A stretch of 64,000 bases of DNA. Source: Hydrogenophaga sp040372165 (GTDB lineage Bacteria; Pseudomonadota; Gammaproteobacteria; Burkholderiales; Burkholderiaceae_C). Position 1 is the stretch's first letter. Every line of letters starts with the position of its first letter. The notes under the pieces are model-generated. The model was not told the origin of the DNA and ran no database searches. It saw only the letters and a program-made list of their open reading frames with translations. Below, piece by piece: positions 1 to 7,168 of the stretch. The position numbers were made by a program, and so were the translations under genes. Location: assembly GCF_040372165.1 (NCBI RefSeq), contig NZ_BAABWG010000004.1:62001-126000 (forward strand). Reading direction: 5' to 3'.

Positions 1-46
1 TGCATGCGGTGAATGGTTCGAGCATAAATGCACGGCCCATCGGCCA

Positions 47-505
47 TCATGCGCCCTGATTTGTCACGGGGGGCGTGGCGGATGCTGCTGCGGCGGCCTG
101 TGCGCGAGCGTCGATCTCGGCAGAGCGCATGGCGCTGGCCGGTGTGCCGGCAATCCCCCAGTGGTGTGGGGGGATCGGCCAACAACCGCCGCGGATGAGT
201 TTGCGTTCCGCGCCCAAATGCTTCTCGATCAGGTCGGTGAAGACGGTGATGAGCTTTTGCGACTGCTCGATGGGGCGGCCTTCGAGTACCAGGAAATGGA
301 AGTAGGGGGCCGAAGGTCCGCCCTGACTGACCAGCTTACCGCCCACTGCGGTGTGCCCAGCAGCATGCATTGTCACGTACACGCGAACGCGCTCGACCGG
401 GCTTTCCAGCACGTCGGCGTAGGCCTGGCTGGCCGCCAGCAAGAGTGACTCGACCTGTGCGTCACTTTGCTGGTCTTCAATCAGGTGAATTTCCAGAACG
501 GGCAT
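47..505 (-). CDS. Tautomerase-superfamily protein, two-repeat (cis-CaaD-like) length
   Basis: The 152-residue product begins Met-Pro-Val-Leu-Glu-Ile-His, so cleavage of Met would expose the catalytic Pro-1 typical of the 4-oxalocrotonate tautomerase superfamily. At about 150 residues it is twice the size of a 4-OT subunit and matches the fused beta-alpha-beta group that includes cis-3-chloroacrylic acid dehalogenase and malonate semialdehyde decarboxylase. The C-terminal 20 residues are Ala-rich and probably disordered. Start 505 is chosen because it places Pro at position 2; an upstream in-frame extension has no tautomerase similarity. It is the last gene visible in the meta-cleavage operon, 103 bases after the dehydrogenase gene. 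The substrate is unknown; it may act on a substituted hydroxymuconate or be an accessory isomerase. Family assignment is firm, specific reaction is not. Confidence 0.8.
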   Translation of the reverse strand: MPVLEIHLIEDQQSDAQVESLLLAASQAYADVLESPVERVRVYVTMHAAGHTAVGGKLVSQGGPSAPYFHFLVLEGRPIEQSQKLITVFTDLIEKHLGAERKLIRGGCWPIPPHHWGIAGTPASAMRSAEIDARAQAAAAASATPPVTNQGA

Positions 506-566
506 GGTGGCTTGTCTCCAGCGTTGTTGTTTTCTTCGTTCTTGTTTTGCTTCTTGTTCGCAATGC

Positions 567-592
567 AAACGTGGCGCCAGGGCGCCACGTTT
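567..592. other. Perfect 11-12 bp palindromic hairpin inside the meta operon
   Basis: AAACGTGGCGCC at 567-578 is the exact reverse complement of GGCGCCACGTTT at 581-592. It gives an 11-bp stem with a CAGG loop in RNA from either strand. It lies between the dehydrogenase stop (609) and the tautomerase start (505). There is no U-tract, so it is more likely an mRNA-processing or stabilising hairpin, or a weak terminator, than a strong intrinsic terminator. Confidence 0.5.
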
Positions 593-608
593 CATATTGC
601 TCCAGGCC

Positions 609-1385
609 TTACGGAATCCCTTTGCGGCGGCCTGCGTCCATGAACAAGGTGCTGCCGGCGAGCGCGTCGGCGTTCGGGTCCAGCAGCATGGCAATGCCCC
701 AGGCGATTTGCTCCACCGTGGTGAAGGCGCCGATAGCGGATTCAGCCTTCATCTGGTCGAGCACGGCTTCGGTGCTGATGCCGTCGCGCTCGCCGCGTGC
801 GGTGGCGACCCGGCGCAAGCGCTCGGTGTCTGCCGGGCCGGGTGCCACCAGGTGGGCGGTCACGCCGCGGTCGCCATAGGCCCATGAGAGCTGACGCACC
901 ACGTTGGCCAGGGCTGCGTTGGCCACGCCGGCGGTGGCGGCGTAGGCGCTGGGCTCAAAACCATAGTGGCCGCCGATGGCCACCAGGCGTGAACCTTTGA
1001 CCAGTTGCTTGTCCGCCGCACGGATCAAACGCAGGAAACCACCCACCTTGATGTTCACTGCATCCGAGATGGCTTCGGTGGGGGCGTCGAGCACGCCACC
1101 GGCCGTGGCCACGCCAGCGCCTTGAACCACCATGCGGACCTTGCCGCCGAGTTCGCCCAGCACGCTCTGGATGGCGGCGATGGACGAGTCGTTGGAAATG
1201 TCGGCTGCGCAGGCGCGGATGCCCGGTACCTGTTTGACCAGCTCGCTGAGCGAATCGGCGCTGCGCGCAATGGCCACCACTTGCAGGCCAGCATCGGCCA
1301 GGCGCTGGGTGATGACCTGTCCCATGGCGCCGGTGCTGCCGACGATGATGGCGATGTCTTTGTCGCCCGAACCTCTGTTGCTCAT
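609..1385 (-). CDS. SDR-family oxidoreductase with atypical active site
   Basis: This 258-residue protein has a Rossmann nucleotide-binding start (IIVGSTGAMGQ, residues 14-24) and the PGPADTERL-type segment after the fifth strand, both typical of short-chain dehydrogenases/reductases. The region where the classical Tyr-x3-Lys sits reads SAYAATAGVANAA, so Tyr is present but the catalytic Lys is replaced by Ala, and the usual Ser triad position reads GGHYG. Its ATG overlaps the aldolase stop by 4 bases (ATGA), so it is translationally coupled to the meta operon. SDRs are not part of the core lower pathway. It could oxidise a pathway-specific alcohol upstream of ring cleavage, or be a divergent or non-catalytic member. 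Start is fixed by the overlap. Confidence 0.8.
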   Translation of the reverse strand: MSNRGSGDKDIAIIVGSTGAMGQVITQRLADAGLQVVAIARSADSLSELVKQVPGIRACAADISNDSSIAAIQSVLGELGGKVRMVVQGAGVATAGGVLDAPTEAISDAVNIKVGGFLRLIRAADKQLVKGSRLVAIGGHYGFEPSAYAATAGVANAALANVVRQLSWAYGDRGVTAHLVAPGPADTERLRRVATARGERDGISTEAVLDQMKAESAIGAFTTVEQIAWGIAMLLDPNADALAGSTLFMDAGRRKGIP

Positions 1386-2470
1386 GCCGCTTGCTTTTCC
1401 TTTGCGGTGCTTTTGCCGCCGCTGCGGGTCACGTCCTTGAGCAGGCCGCGCGCCTTGGCCATGGTCATGGCCGTGTCTTCAATCATGTCTTCCTGACCAC
1501 CGATCATTTTCTTGCGGCCCAGCTCGACCAGGATGTCGCGTGCTGGCACGCCGAAACGGTCAGCAGCGCGTTTGGCGTGCAGCAGGAAGGTGGAGTAGAC
1601 GCCGGCGAAGCCCAGGGTGAGGGAGTCGCGGTCGACGCGGACCATGTGGTCCATCATGGGCACGATCACGTCTTCAGCCACGTCCATCAGCTTGAACAGG
1701 TCCACGCCGGTGTCGATGCCCAGGCGTTCGGCCACGGCCAGGAATGCTTCCAGTGGCGTGTTGCCCGCTCCAGCACCCAGGCCAGCGACGGAGCCGTCGA
1801 TGCGGGTGGCGCCAGCTTCGATGGCGGCGATGGAGTTCCAGATGCCCAGGCCGAGGTTGTGGTGGCCATGGAAACCGATTTCGGTTTCGGGCTTGAGCAC
1901 GTCGCGCAGTGCGGCCACGCGTTGCTTCACGTCCTCGGGCAGCATGTAGCCGGCGGAGTCGGTGATGTAGACGGTTTGCGCACCGTAGCTCTCCATGAGC
2001 TTGCCTTGTTCGGCCAGGCCCTTGGGGTCATTGAGGTGCGACATCATCAGGAAACCGGTGGTGTCCATGCCCAGCTTGCGCGCGAAGGCGATGTGCTGTG
2101 GCGAGGTGTCGGCCTCAGTGCAGTGTGTGGCCACGTGGACGCTGCGGGCGCCACACTTGTAGGCCGACTCCAGCTCGCGCATGGTACCCAGACCGGGAAT
2201 CAGCAGCACGGAAATCTTGGCTTGCTTCATCTTGGGGCAGACGGCTTCCAGGTACTCCTCGTTGCTGGCCATGGCAAAGCCGTGCTGCAGCGAGTTGCCA
2301 CCCATGCCCGCGCCGTGCGTGACCTGAATGAGCGGAATGCCGGTGTCGTCGAGGGCTGTGGCCACTTTGACCATCTGTTCAACGGAAATCTGTTCGCGCT
2401 TGGCGTGCATGCCATCGCGCAGGCACATGTCGTGCAGCAGGACTTTGCGTCCCTTGAGTTCAACTGTCAT
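1382..2470 (-). CDS. dmpG: 4-hydroxy-2-oxovalerate aldolase
   Basis: The enzyme splits 4-hydroxy-2-oxovalerate into pyruvate and acetaldehyde, the last carbon-carbon cleavage of the meta pathway, and channels acetaldehyde to its partner dehydrogenase encoded immediately upstream. The 362-residue product has the HMGL-like TIM-barrel start with a metal/substrate motif (HDMCLRDGMHA, residues 13-23) and the conserved metal-ligand segment GFHGHHNLGLG near residue 200. It is slightly longer than the usual 335-345 residues because of a Lys/Ala-rich C-terminal tail. There are 25 bases between it and the dehydrogenase stop, and it overlaps the SDR start by 4 bases. Equivalent names are xylK, bphI and mhpE. 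Confidence 0.95.
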   Translation of the reverse strand: MTVELKGRKVLLHDMCLRDGMHAKREQISVEQMVKVATALDDTGIPLIQVTHGAGMGGNSLQHGFAMASNEEYLEAVCPKMKQAKISVLLIPGLGTMRELESAYKCGARSVHVATHCTEADTSPQHIAFARKLGMDTTGFLMMSHLNDPKGLAEQGKLMESYGAQTVYITDSAGYMLPEDVKQRVAALRDVLKPETEIGFHGHHNLGLGIWNSIAAIEAGATRIDGSVAGLGAGAGNTPLEAFLAVAERLGIDTGVDLFKLMDVAEDVIVPMMDHMVRVDRDSLTLGFAGVYSTFLLHAKRAADRFGVPARDILVELGRKKMIGGQEDMIEDTAMTMAKARGLLKDVTRSGGKSTAKEKQAA

Positions 2471-2495
2471 GGTGTCTCTCCTGGTCTCTGGCCGC

Positions 2496-3515
2496 TCAGG
2501 CGGTGGCGGCGGCCAGGGCCGTCGGTTTGAGGGTGATCTTGCCGTCCAGGATTTCCTGGGCGAACATTTCAGCGGTGCGGCAAGCTGCCGCGGTCATGAT
2601 GTCGAGGTTGCCGGCGTAGGTAGGCAGGTAGTCGCCGAGACCGGCAACTTCCATGAACACCGCCACGCGCTTGCCGTCGAACAGCGGGCCGTTGACCAGC
2701 TTGTAGCCCGGCACGTATTTCTGCACCTGCTCGATCATGTCGAGGATGGAGTCGGTGATCTTGTCCTGATCGGGCTCGTCGTCGCACAGGCACTGGATGG
2801 TGTTGCGCATGATCATGGGTGGCTCGGCCGGGTTGATGATGGCGAGCGCCTTGCCTTTGCGGGCGCCACCGACCTTCTCAATGGCGTTGGACGTGGTGAA
2901 GGTGAACTCGTCCAGGTTGGCACGGGTGCCTGGGCCAATGGACTTGGATGCCAGGCTGGCCACGATTTCGGCGTAGCCGACAGCTTGCACGCGCGTCACG
3001 GCATTGACGATTGGAATCGTCGCTTGGCCAGCACAGGAGATCATGTTCACATTCATCTGAGACATGTCGCCCCCACGCTCCCCCGCTTCGCGAGGTGCGC
3101 TGCCCCCCGAGGGGGCTGCGCTTTCTAGGGAGCGGCCCTGCGAAAGCGCGTCCGCGTAAGCTTGCAGATTGACCGGAGGCACGCACAGGGGGCCGATGGC
3201 GGCAGGCGTGAGGTCGATCATCAGCACGCCCAGCTCGTTGAGCTTGCGGCTGTTCTCAGCGTGGACGTAGGCGCTGGTGGCGTCGAACGCGATCTGGATG
3301 CCGTCTTCCTTGACGTGAGGCAGCAGGCCGTCGACGCCTTCGGCGGTGGTCTTCAGGCCCATGTCGCGGGCGCGCTTGAGACCTTCGGATTCAGGGTCGA
3401 TGCCGACCATCCAGACGGGCTCGAGCACGGGGCTTCGTTGGATCTTGTAGATGAGGTCGGTGCCGATGTTGCCGGAACCGATCAGCGCGCATTTGATTTT
3501 CTTGGGGGTGGTCAT
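2496..3515 (-). CDS. dmpF: Acetaldehyde dehydrogenase (acylating) with an internal repeat-derived insertion
   Basis: Converts acetaldehyde plus CoA and NAD+ to acetyl-CoA in complex with the aldolase. The 339-residue product has the N-terminal GSGNIGTDL nucleotide-binding motif (residues 13-21), DLTPAAIGP (101-109), the catalytic Cys at 161 in NVNMISCAGQATIP, and the C-terminal AYAGNLDIMTAAA segment. Family members are about 300-315 residues. The excess is a stretch at about residues 121-150 (Ser/Gly/Ala/Glu-rich, with SGGSAPREAGERGG) just before the catalytic loop. The DNA coding for it is a copy of a palindromic repeat found elsewhere in the window (see 3069-3150). The reading frame is intact, so the protein may still be active with an extra surface loop. 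Start overlaps the tautomerase stop by 4 bases. Also called mhpF, xylQ or bphJ. Confidence 0.93.
   Translation of the reverse strand: MTTPKKIKCALIGSGNIGTDLIYKIQRSPVLEPVWMVGIDPESEGLKRARDMGLKTTAEGVDGLLPHVKEDGIQIAFDATSAYVHAENSRKLNELGVLMIDLTPAAIGPLCVPPVNLQAYADALSQGRSLESAAPSGGSAPREAGERGGDMSQMNVNMISCAGQATIPIVNAVTRVQAVGYAEIVASLASKSIGPGTRANLDEFTFTTSNAIEKVGGARKGKALAIINPAEPPMIMRNTIQCLCDDEPDQDKITDSILDMIEQVQKYVPGYKLVNGPLFDGKRVAVFMEVAGLGDYLPTYAGNLDIMTAAACRTAEMFAQEILDGKITLKPTALAAATA
3069..3150. repeat. GC-rich palindromic element inserted in frame in the acetaldehyde dehydrogenase gene
   Basis: On the minus strand it reads as a stem GCGCTTTC / GAAAGCGC (3142-3149 with 3118-3125) around a loop GCAGGGCCGCTCCCTA, then a second palindrome AGCCCCCTCGGGGGGC, then GCGAAGCGGGGGAGCGTGGG. 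The tandem units at 28916-29108 have the same order and nearly the same loop, but a different, still complementary stem (GACTCGCC / GGCGAGTC). The length is close to 84 bp, a multiple of three, which explains why the host gene stays open. Confidence 0.85.
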
Positions 3516-3751
3516 TTGATGATGTCCTGTTGAGCGACAGCGGCGCCTTCAGCCACTGCCTGTTCCTTTTTCTCGGCCATGGAGACGCCTGCGACGGAAA
3601 ACTCGTCGGGCTGGTGTTCGGTGATGAGGATGCGCACGGTCTCCAGCGGGCATTCCAGAGCATCAGCGGCCGCCCTGGCCACGGCGGCCATGGCCTTGCG
3701 CTTCTTCTCGCTGGGCCTGCCGGTCATCAGGTGCATTTCGATAATGGGCAT
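3512..3751 (-). CDS. xylH: 4-oxalocrotonate tautomerase
   Basis: Isomerises 2-hydroxymuconate (enol) to the keto form that the decarboxylase uses. The 79-residue product starts Met-Pro-Ile-Ile-Glu-Met-His-Leu-Met-Thr-Gly-Arg, giving Pro-1 and the catalytic Arg at mature position 11 as in xylH/dmpI enzymes, and it keeps the ITEHQPDEF segment where known enzymes have ITEMAKGHFG. It is about 15 residues longer than the 62-residue XylH because of a C-terminal tail. It overlaps the acetaldehyde dehydrogenase start by 4 bases and lies 34 bases after the decarboxylase gene, with which it acts in sequence. Also called dmpI or praC. Confidence 0.92.
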   Translation of the reverse strand: MPIIEMHLMTGRPSEKKRKAMAAVARAAADALECPLETVRILITEHQPDEFSVAGVSMAEKKEQAVAEGAAVAQQDIIK

Positions 3752-3785
3752 AGGGTGTGTTCAGCAGTGATGGGGTGGATCGGCC

Positions 3786-4595
3786 TCAGTTGCCGAAGTT
3801 GACGGCGACAGTGCCCAGCTCCTGATAGCGGGCGATGACATGGTCACCGTCCTGAACGGCAATCGCTTCGGTGATGCCACCGCTGAGCACAAGGCTGCCG
3901 GCGGGCAGCTTCTCGCCCAGCTCGTCGAGCACCTTGACAAGCAAGGCCACGGCTTCCGCCGGGTGGCCCATGACGGCCGCTGATGCGCCCATGGCGATGG
4001 GCTGACCGTTCTTCTCCATGACGACGCCGAGCGTGCTCAGGTCGATGTCTTCGGCGTAGCGCGGGCGACCGCCGAGCACGTAGCGGGCGGAAGAGCAGTT
4101 GTCTGCCACGACGCTGGGCAGGTCGAACTTGAAGCCGGAGAAACGCGAGTCGATGATTTCGATGGCGGGCATCACGAAGTGCGTGGCAGCCAGCACATCT
4201 TCACGCGTCACATCGCTGCCGGACAGATCGGCCTTGGTGACAAAGGCCACCTCGCATTCCACGCGTGGGTGTACCAGATCATCGGTGCGCACGGTGGAGC
4301 CTTCGGGGCGGCTCATGTCGGCCATCAGGAAACCGATGGATGGCACATGCACCCCCATTTGCTCCATCTTGGCCTTGGACGTGAGGCCCGCTTTCCAGCC
4401 GGCCTGGCGTGCGCCTGTGGCCAGGTGCTTGTGGCGAAGGGCCTGCTGCACGGCATAGCCGTCGGCCAGCGTCATGGACGGAAAATCGTCCGTGAGCTTG
4501 GGCATGGCGGTGGCGGTGCGCTGGGCATGATCGACGCGCTCGCACAATTCGGCGATGTTGGCAGGGGTCAGGGTGATGGCGTTTGAGTCGCTCAT
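3786..4595 (-). CDS. dmpH: 4-oxalocrotonate (2-oxo-3-hexenedioate) decarboxylase
   Basis: Decarboxylates 2-oxo-3-hexenedioate to 2-oxopent-4-enoate, and in known systems forms a complex with the hydratase encoded next to it. The 269-residue product belongs to the fumarylacetoacetate-hydrolase-like hydratase/decarboxylase family. Residues such as HPRVECEVAFV and EIIDSRFSGFKF carry the metal-binding acidic positions. The start at 4595 overlaps the hydratase stop by 4 bases and is preferred over an extension to 4628. It shares the same fold with the upstream hydratase (KAEAELAFVL and EIVDSRIKDW there), so the two are paralogues. The identity as decarboxylase rather than a second hydratase rests on gene order and on the two-paralogue arrangement known from dmp/xyl operons. 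Also called xylI. Confidence 0.88.
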   Translation of the reverse strand: MSDSNAITLTPANIAELCERVDHAQRTATAMPKLTDDFPSMTLADGYAVQQALRHKHLATGARQAGWKAGLTSKAKMEQMGVHVPSIGFLMADMSRPEGSTVRTDDLVHPRVECEVAFVTKADLSGSDVTREDVLAATHFVMPAIEIIDSRFSGFKFDLPSVVADNCSSARYVLGGRPRYAEDIDLSTLGVVMEKNGQPIAMGASAAVMGHPAEAVALLVKVLDELGEKLPAGSLVLSGGITEAIAVQDGDHVIARYQELGTVAVNFGN

Positions 4596-5389
4596 GCCGC
4601 GCTCCTTCCATGGAAACGGGTTTCGCAAACACCCAGACCACCCACTTCGCAGCGCAGCACATCGCCGTCCACCACGGGCACGAGTTGAGACTGCGAGCCC
4701 GACAAGATGATTTCGCCGGCGCGGAACGGCAGCCCCAGGCGGCCCAAAGTGTTGGCCAGCCAGACCACGGCATTGATGGGGGATGCCTGCACAGCAGCGC
4801 CCATGCTGGTGGCCAGCTGGTCGCCGTTCTTGTGCAGCACCATGCCCGCCATCGTGATGTCGATCTTGCGCGGGTCGCCCTTCGCTTCGCCCAGGAGGAA
4901 CACGCCGCAGGAGGCGTTGTCGGCCACGGTGTCCTGGATCTTGATGTTCCAGTCCTTGATGCGCGAATCCACGATCTCGAAGCAGGGGCTGACGTAGGCC
5001 GTCGCGCGGATCACGTCGGCGGCGGTGATGCCCGGGCCTTCCAGGTCCCGCTCCAGCACAAAGGCCAGTTCGGCCTCGGCCTTGGGCTGGATCAGCTCGT
5101 TGAGGTTCACGCCGTCTTTTTCGGTGCAGAGCATGCTGGAGGTGAGCTGGCCGAAGTCCGGCTCGAACACGCCCAGAAAGTCCTGCACCGGTTTGCTGGT
5201 CACGCCGATCTTCTTGCCAATGATCGACTCGCCTGCCTGCACGCGGTTGTCAATGAAGCGCTTCTGGATGGCGTAAGCGTCTTCGACGGTGATGTCCGTG
5301 TAGGTCTCGCGCAGGGCCGGCATGACGCTGCGCGAGCGCCAAGCCTGGTACAGCGAGTCGCCGACCTGGCTGATGGTGTTGGCTTGCAT
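4592..5389 (-). CDS. dmpE: 2-oxopent-4-enoate (2-keto-4-pentenoate) hydratase
   Basis: Adds water to 2-oxopent-4-enoate to give 4-hydroxy-2-oxovalerate for the aldolase. The 265-residue product has the family's QAWRSRSVMPAL start, the metal-site segment KAEAELAFVL and EIVDSRIKDW, and a C-terminal GGLGVCETRF. Start 5389 is an ATG preceded by AAGGGTCAG. A TTG further upstream at 5419, next to the aldehyde dehydrogenase stop, is less likely. It is followed by the decarboxylase gene with a 4-base overlap. Also called xylJ or mhpD. Confidence 0.9.
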   Translation of the reverse strand: MQANTISQVGDSLYQAWRSRSVMPALRETYTDITVEDAYAIQKRFIDNRVQAGESIIGKKIGVTSKPVQDFLGVFEPDFGQLTSSMLCTEKDGVNLNELIQPKAEAELAFVLERDLEGPGITAADVIRATAYVSPCFEIVDSRIKDWNIKIQDTVADNASCGVFLLGEAKGDPRKIDITMAGMVLHKNGDQLATSMGAAVQASPINAVVWLANTLGRLGLPFRAGEIILSGSQSQLVPVVDGDVLRCEVGGLGVCETRFHGRSAA

Positions 5390-5419
5390 GTTTTTCTGAC
5401 CCTTGATGAATCTGAGCAA

Positions 5420-6880
5420 TCAGAGCTTGATGCAAACGTTGCGCAGTTCGCTGTAGAACTCCAGCGAGTGCACGCCACCTTCACGGCCAATGCCCGACTG
5501 CTTGGAGCCACCAAAAGCGGTGCGCAGGTCACGCAGGAACCAGCTGTTGATCCAGGTGATGCCCACCTCAATCTCGTCCGCCACGCGGTGAGCGCGGGCC
5601 AGGTCGTTGGTCCACACCGTGGTGGACAAGCCATAGCGGTTGGCGTTGGCCAGCGTGATCACTTCGTCTTCTTCGTCGAAGGGGCGGATGTGGCAGCAAG
5701 GGCCAAAAATTTCCTCGCGCACCACCGTTGCGGTCTCGGGCAGGTTGGTCCAGATGGTGGGTTGCACCCAGGCGCCGTCCTTGAGTGCGGCTTCCATCTC
5801 GGGTACACCGCCACCGGTGACGACAGTGGCACCTTCCTCGACAGCCTTTTGGTAGTAAGACATGACCTTGGTCTTGTGCTCCTGGCTGATCAGCGGGCCG
5901 TAGTTGGCGCCTGCATCGCCGGGGCGGCCGTACTTCACGGCTTCGCACTTGGCCTTGAGCGCTTCAACGAACTTGTCGAAGATGGGGCGCTCCACGTAAA
6001 CGCGCTCGGTGCCCAGGCAGACCTGTCCGGTGTTCATGAAAGCCGAACGGAAGATGCCTTCCACGGCGTCGTCAAAGGTGGCGTCGGCAAACACGATGCC
6101 GGCGTTCTTGCCGCCGAGCTCGAAAGACACGTCGCGGATGCCGTCGGCAGCGGCTTTCATGATGGCCGCACCAGTGCCGGTTTCGCCGGTGAAGGTGATG
6201 GCGTCGACGTTGTCATCGCGGGTGAGGTATTCGCCAGCGGAATCGGGGCCGAAGCCGTTGACCACGTTGTATACGCCAGGTGGAATGCCCACTTCGTTCA
6301 TGATCTCGCCCAGCAGCATGGCGGTGGCAGGCGTCTCTTCCGACGGCTTGACCACGACGGTGTTGCCGCAGGCCAGGGCCGGCGCCACTTTCCATGTCAT
6401 GAGCAGGAAGGGGGCGTTCCAGGGGCTGATGACGCCGATCACGCCCTTGGGCTTGCGCACAGCGTAGTTGACGGCGCCACGGCTGTCCAGCGTGTCCATG
6501 CGGAAGCTCTCGGTGGGCACGTTCTTGACCACGTCGGCAAACACCTTGAAGTTCGCAGCGCCGCGTGGCACAAAGGCGTGGGAGATCACGTGGCGCGGCT
6601 GACCGGTATCGGCTTCCTCGGCAGCGACGAATTCGTCAAAGCGGCGGGTGATGGCGTCAGCCACGGCATGCAGCATCTCGGAACGCTTGGCCTGAGGCAT
6701 CTTGCCCCACTCGCCACGCAGCGCCTCGCGCGCGGCCCGGGTGGCGCGCTCGATCTCGGCTTTGCCACCTTTGGCGATGTTGTAGAGCGGCTGGTTGTCG
6801 AGCGGCGAGCGCTTTTCGAAGGTGGCGCCGTCGGCAGACGGCACGAATTGGCCGTCAATGAAGTGCAGCTTGGTCTCCAT
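5420..6880 (-). CDS. dmpC: 2-hydroxymuconic semialdehyde dehydrogenase
   Basis: NAD+-dependent oxidation of the ring-cleavage product 2-hydroxymuconic semialdehyde to 2-hydroxymuconate, which commits carbon to the oxalocrotonate branch. The 486-residue product is a full-length aldehyde dehydrogenase with the catalytic Glu in VSFELGGKNAGIVF and the catalytic Cys in FMNTGQVCLGTERVYV. EIFGPCCHIRPFDEEDEVI and GGSKQSGIGREGG are also conserved. It is the first gene of the minus-strand operon, divergent from frmA. A weak AAGAAAG lies before the ATG. Related dehydrogenases for 5-carboxymethyl- or 2-aminomuconic semialdehyde look similar, but the downstream 4-OT and decarboxylase favour the catechol product. 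Also called xylG. Confidence 0.92.
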   Translation of the reverse strand: METKLHFIDGQFVPSADGATFEKRSPLDNQPLYNIAKGGKAEIERATRAAREALRGEWGKMPQAKRSEMLHAVADAITRRFDEFVAAEEADTGQPRHVISHAFVPRGAANFKVFADVVKNVPTESFRMDTLDSRGAVNYAVRKPKGVIGVISPWNAPFLLMTWKVAPALACGNTVVVKPSEETPATAMLLGEIMNEVGIPPGVYNVVNGFGPDSAGEYLTRDDNVDAITFTGETGTGAAIMKAAADGIRDVSFELGGKNAGIVFADATFDDAVEGIFRSAFMNTGQVCLGTERVYVERPIFDKFVEALKAKCEAVKYGRPGDAGANYGPLISQEHKTKVMSYYQKAVEEGATVVTGGGVPEMEAALKDGAWVQPTIWTNLPETATVVREEIFGPCCHIRPFDEEDEVITLANANRYGLSTTVWTNDLARAHRVADEIEVGITWINSWFLRDLRTAFGGSKQSGIGREGGVHSLEFYSELRNVCIKL

Positions 6881-6978
6881 GGCTTTCTTGGTCTTGTGTT
6901 CCAGTGTGTGCGGAAGGCGGTACTTCCTCAGGGGTTACCAGAGGATCAAATTCATTCTAGAAATCGGCCAGTCATACC

Positions 6979-6996
6979 GTCCAATACCTTTTGGAC
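6979..6996. promoter_or_regulatory. Candidate operator between the meta operon and frmA
   Basis: GTCCAA at 6979-6984 and TTGGAC at 6991-6996 form a perfect inverted repeat with a 6-base spacer, and GTCCATAC follows at 7003. It sits about 100 bases upstream of the semialdehyde dehydrogenase start and 170 upstream of frmA, in the only divergent promoter region of the operon. Its form suits a dimeric repressor or activator, but no regulator gene is adjacent in the window. Confidence 0.45.
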
Positions 6997-7034
6997 CGGC
7001 GCGTCCATACGTTTGCGGTATTGATGCAAGCTGG

Positions 7035-7066
7035 TTGACAGACAAGTAGCACGATCGGCTTATGAT
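7035..7066 (+). promoter_or_regulatory. Candidate promoter of frmA
   Basis: A consensus TTGACA lies at 7035-7040 and a TATGAT at 7061-7066. The 20-base spacing is longer than the ideal 17, so either the true -10 is shifted or the promoter is activator-dependent. A strong Shine-Dalgarno GAGGAG at 7155-7160 precedes the frmA ATG by 8 bases. Confidence 0.35.
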
Positions 7067-7168
7067 CAAGGGGCACATGACTGACCTGTTGTGCTGCCGT
7101 CGGCTCCTTCTTCCATGCAACGACTGCAGGGGCCGCCGCCAAAAATTCCGCAATGAGGAGAACTCTGG

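Noticed and set aside
4583..7024. An 813-codon open frame on the plus strand across the decarboxylase, hydratase and semialdehyde dehydrogenase genes.
   Set aside because: It is antisense to three well-conserved enzymes, is rich in Gly, His, Val, Ala and Asp as expected from high GC at third positions, and shows no domain.
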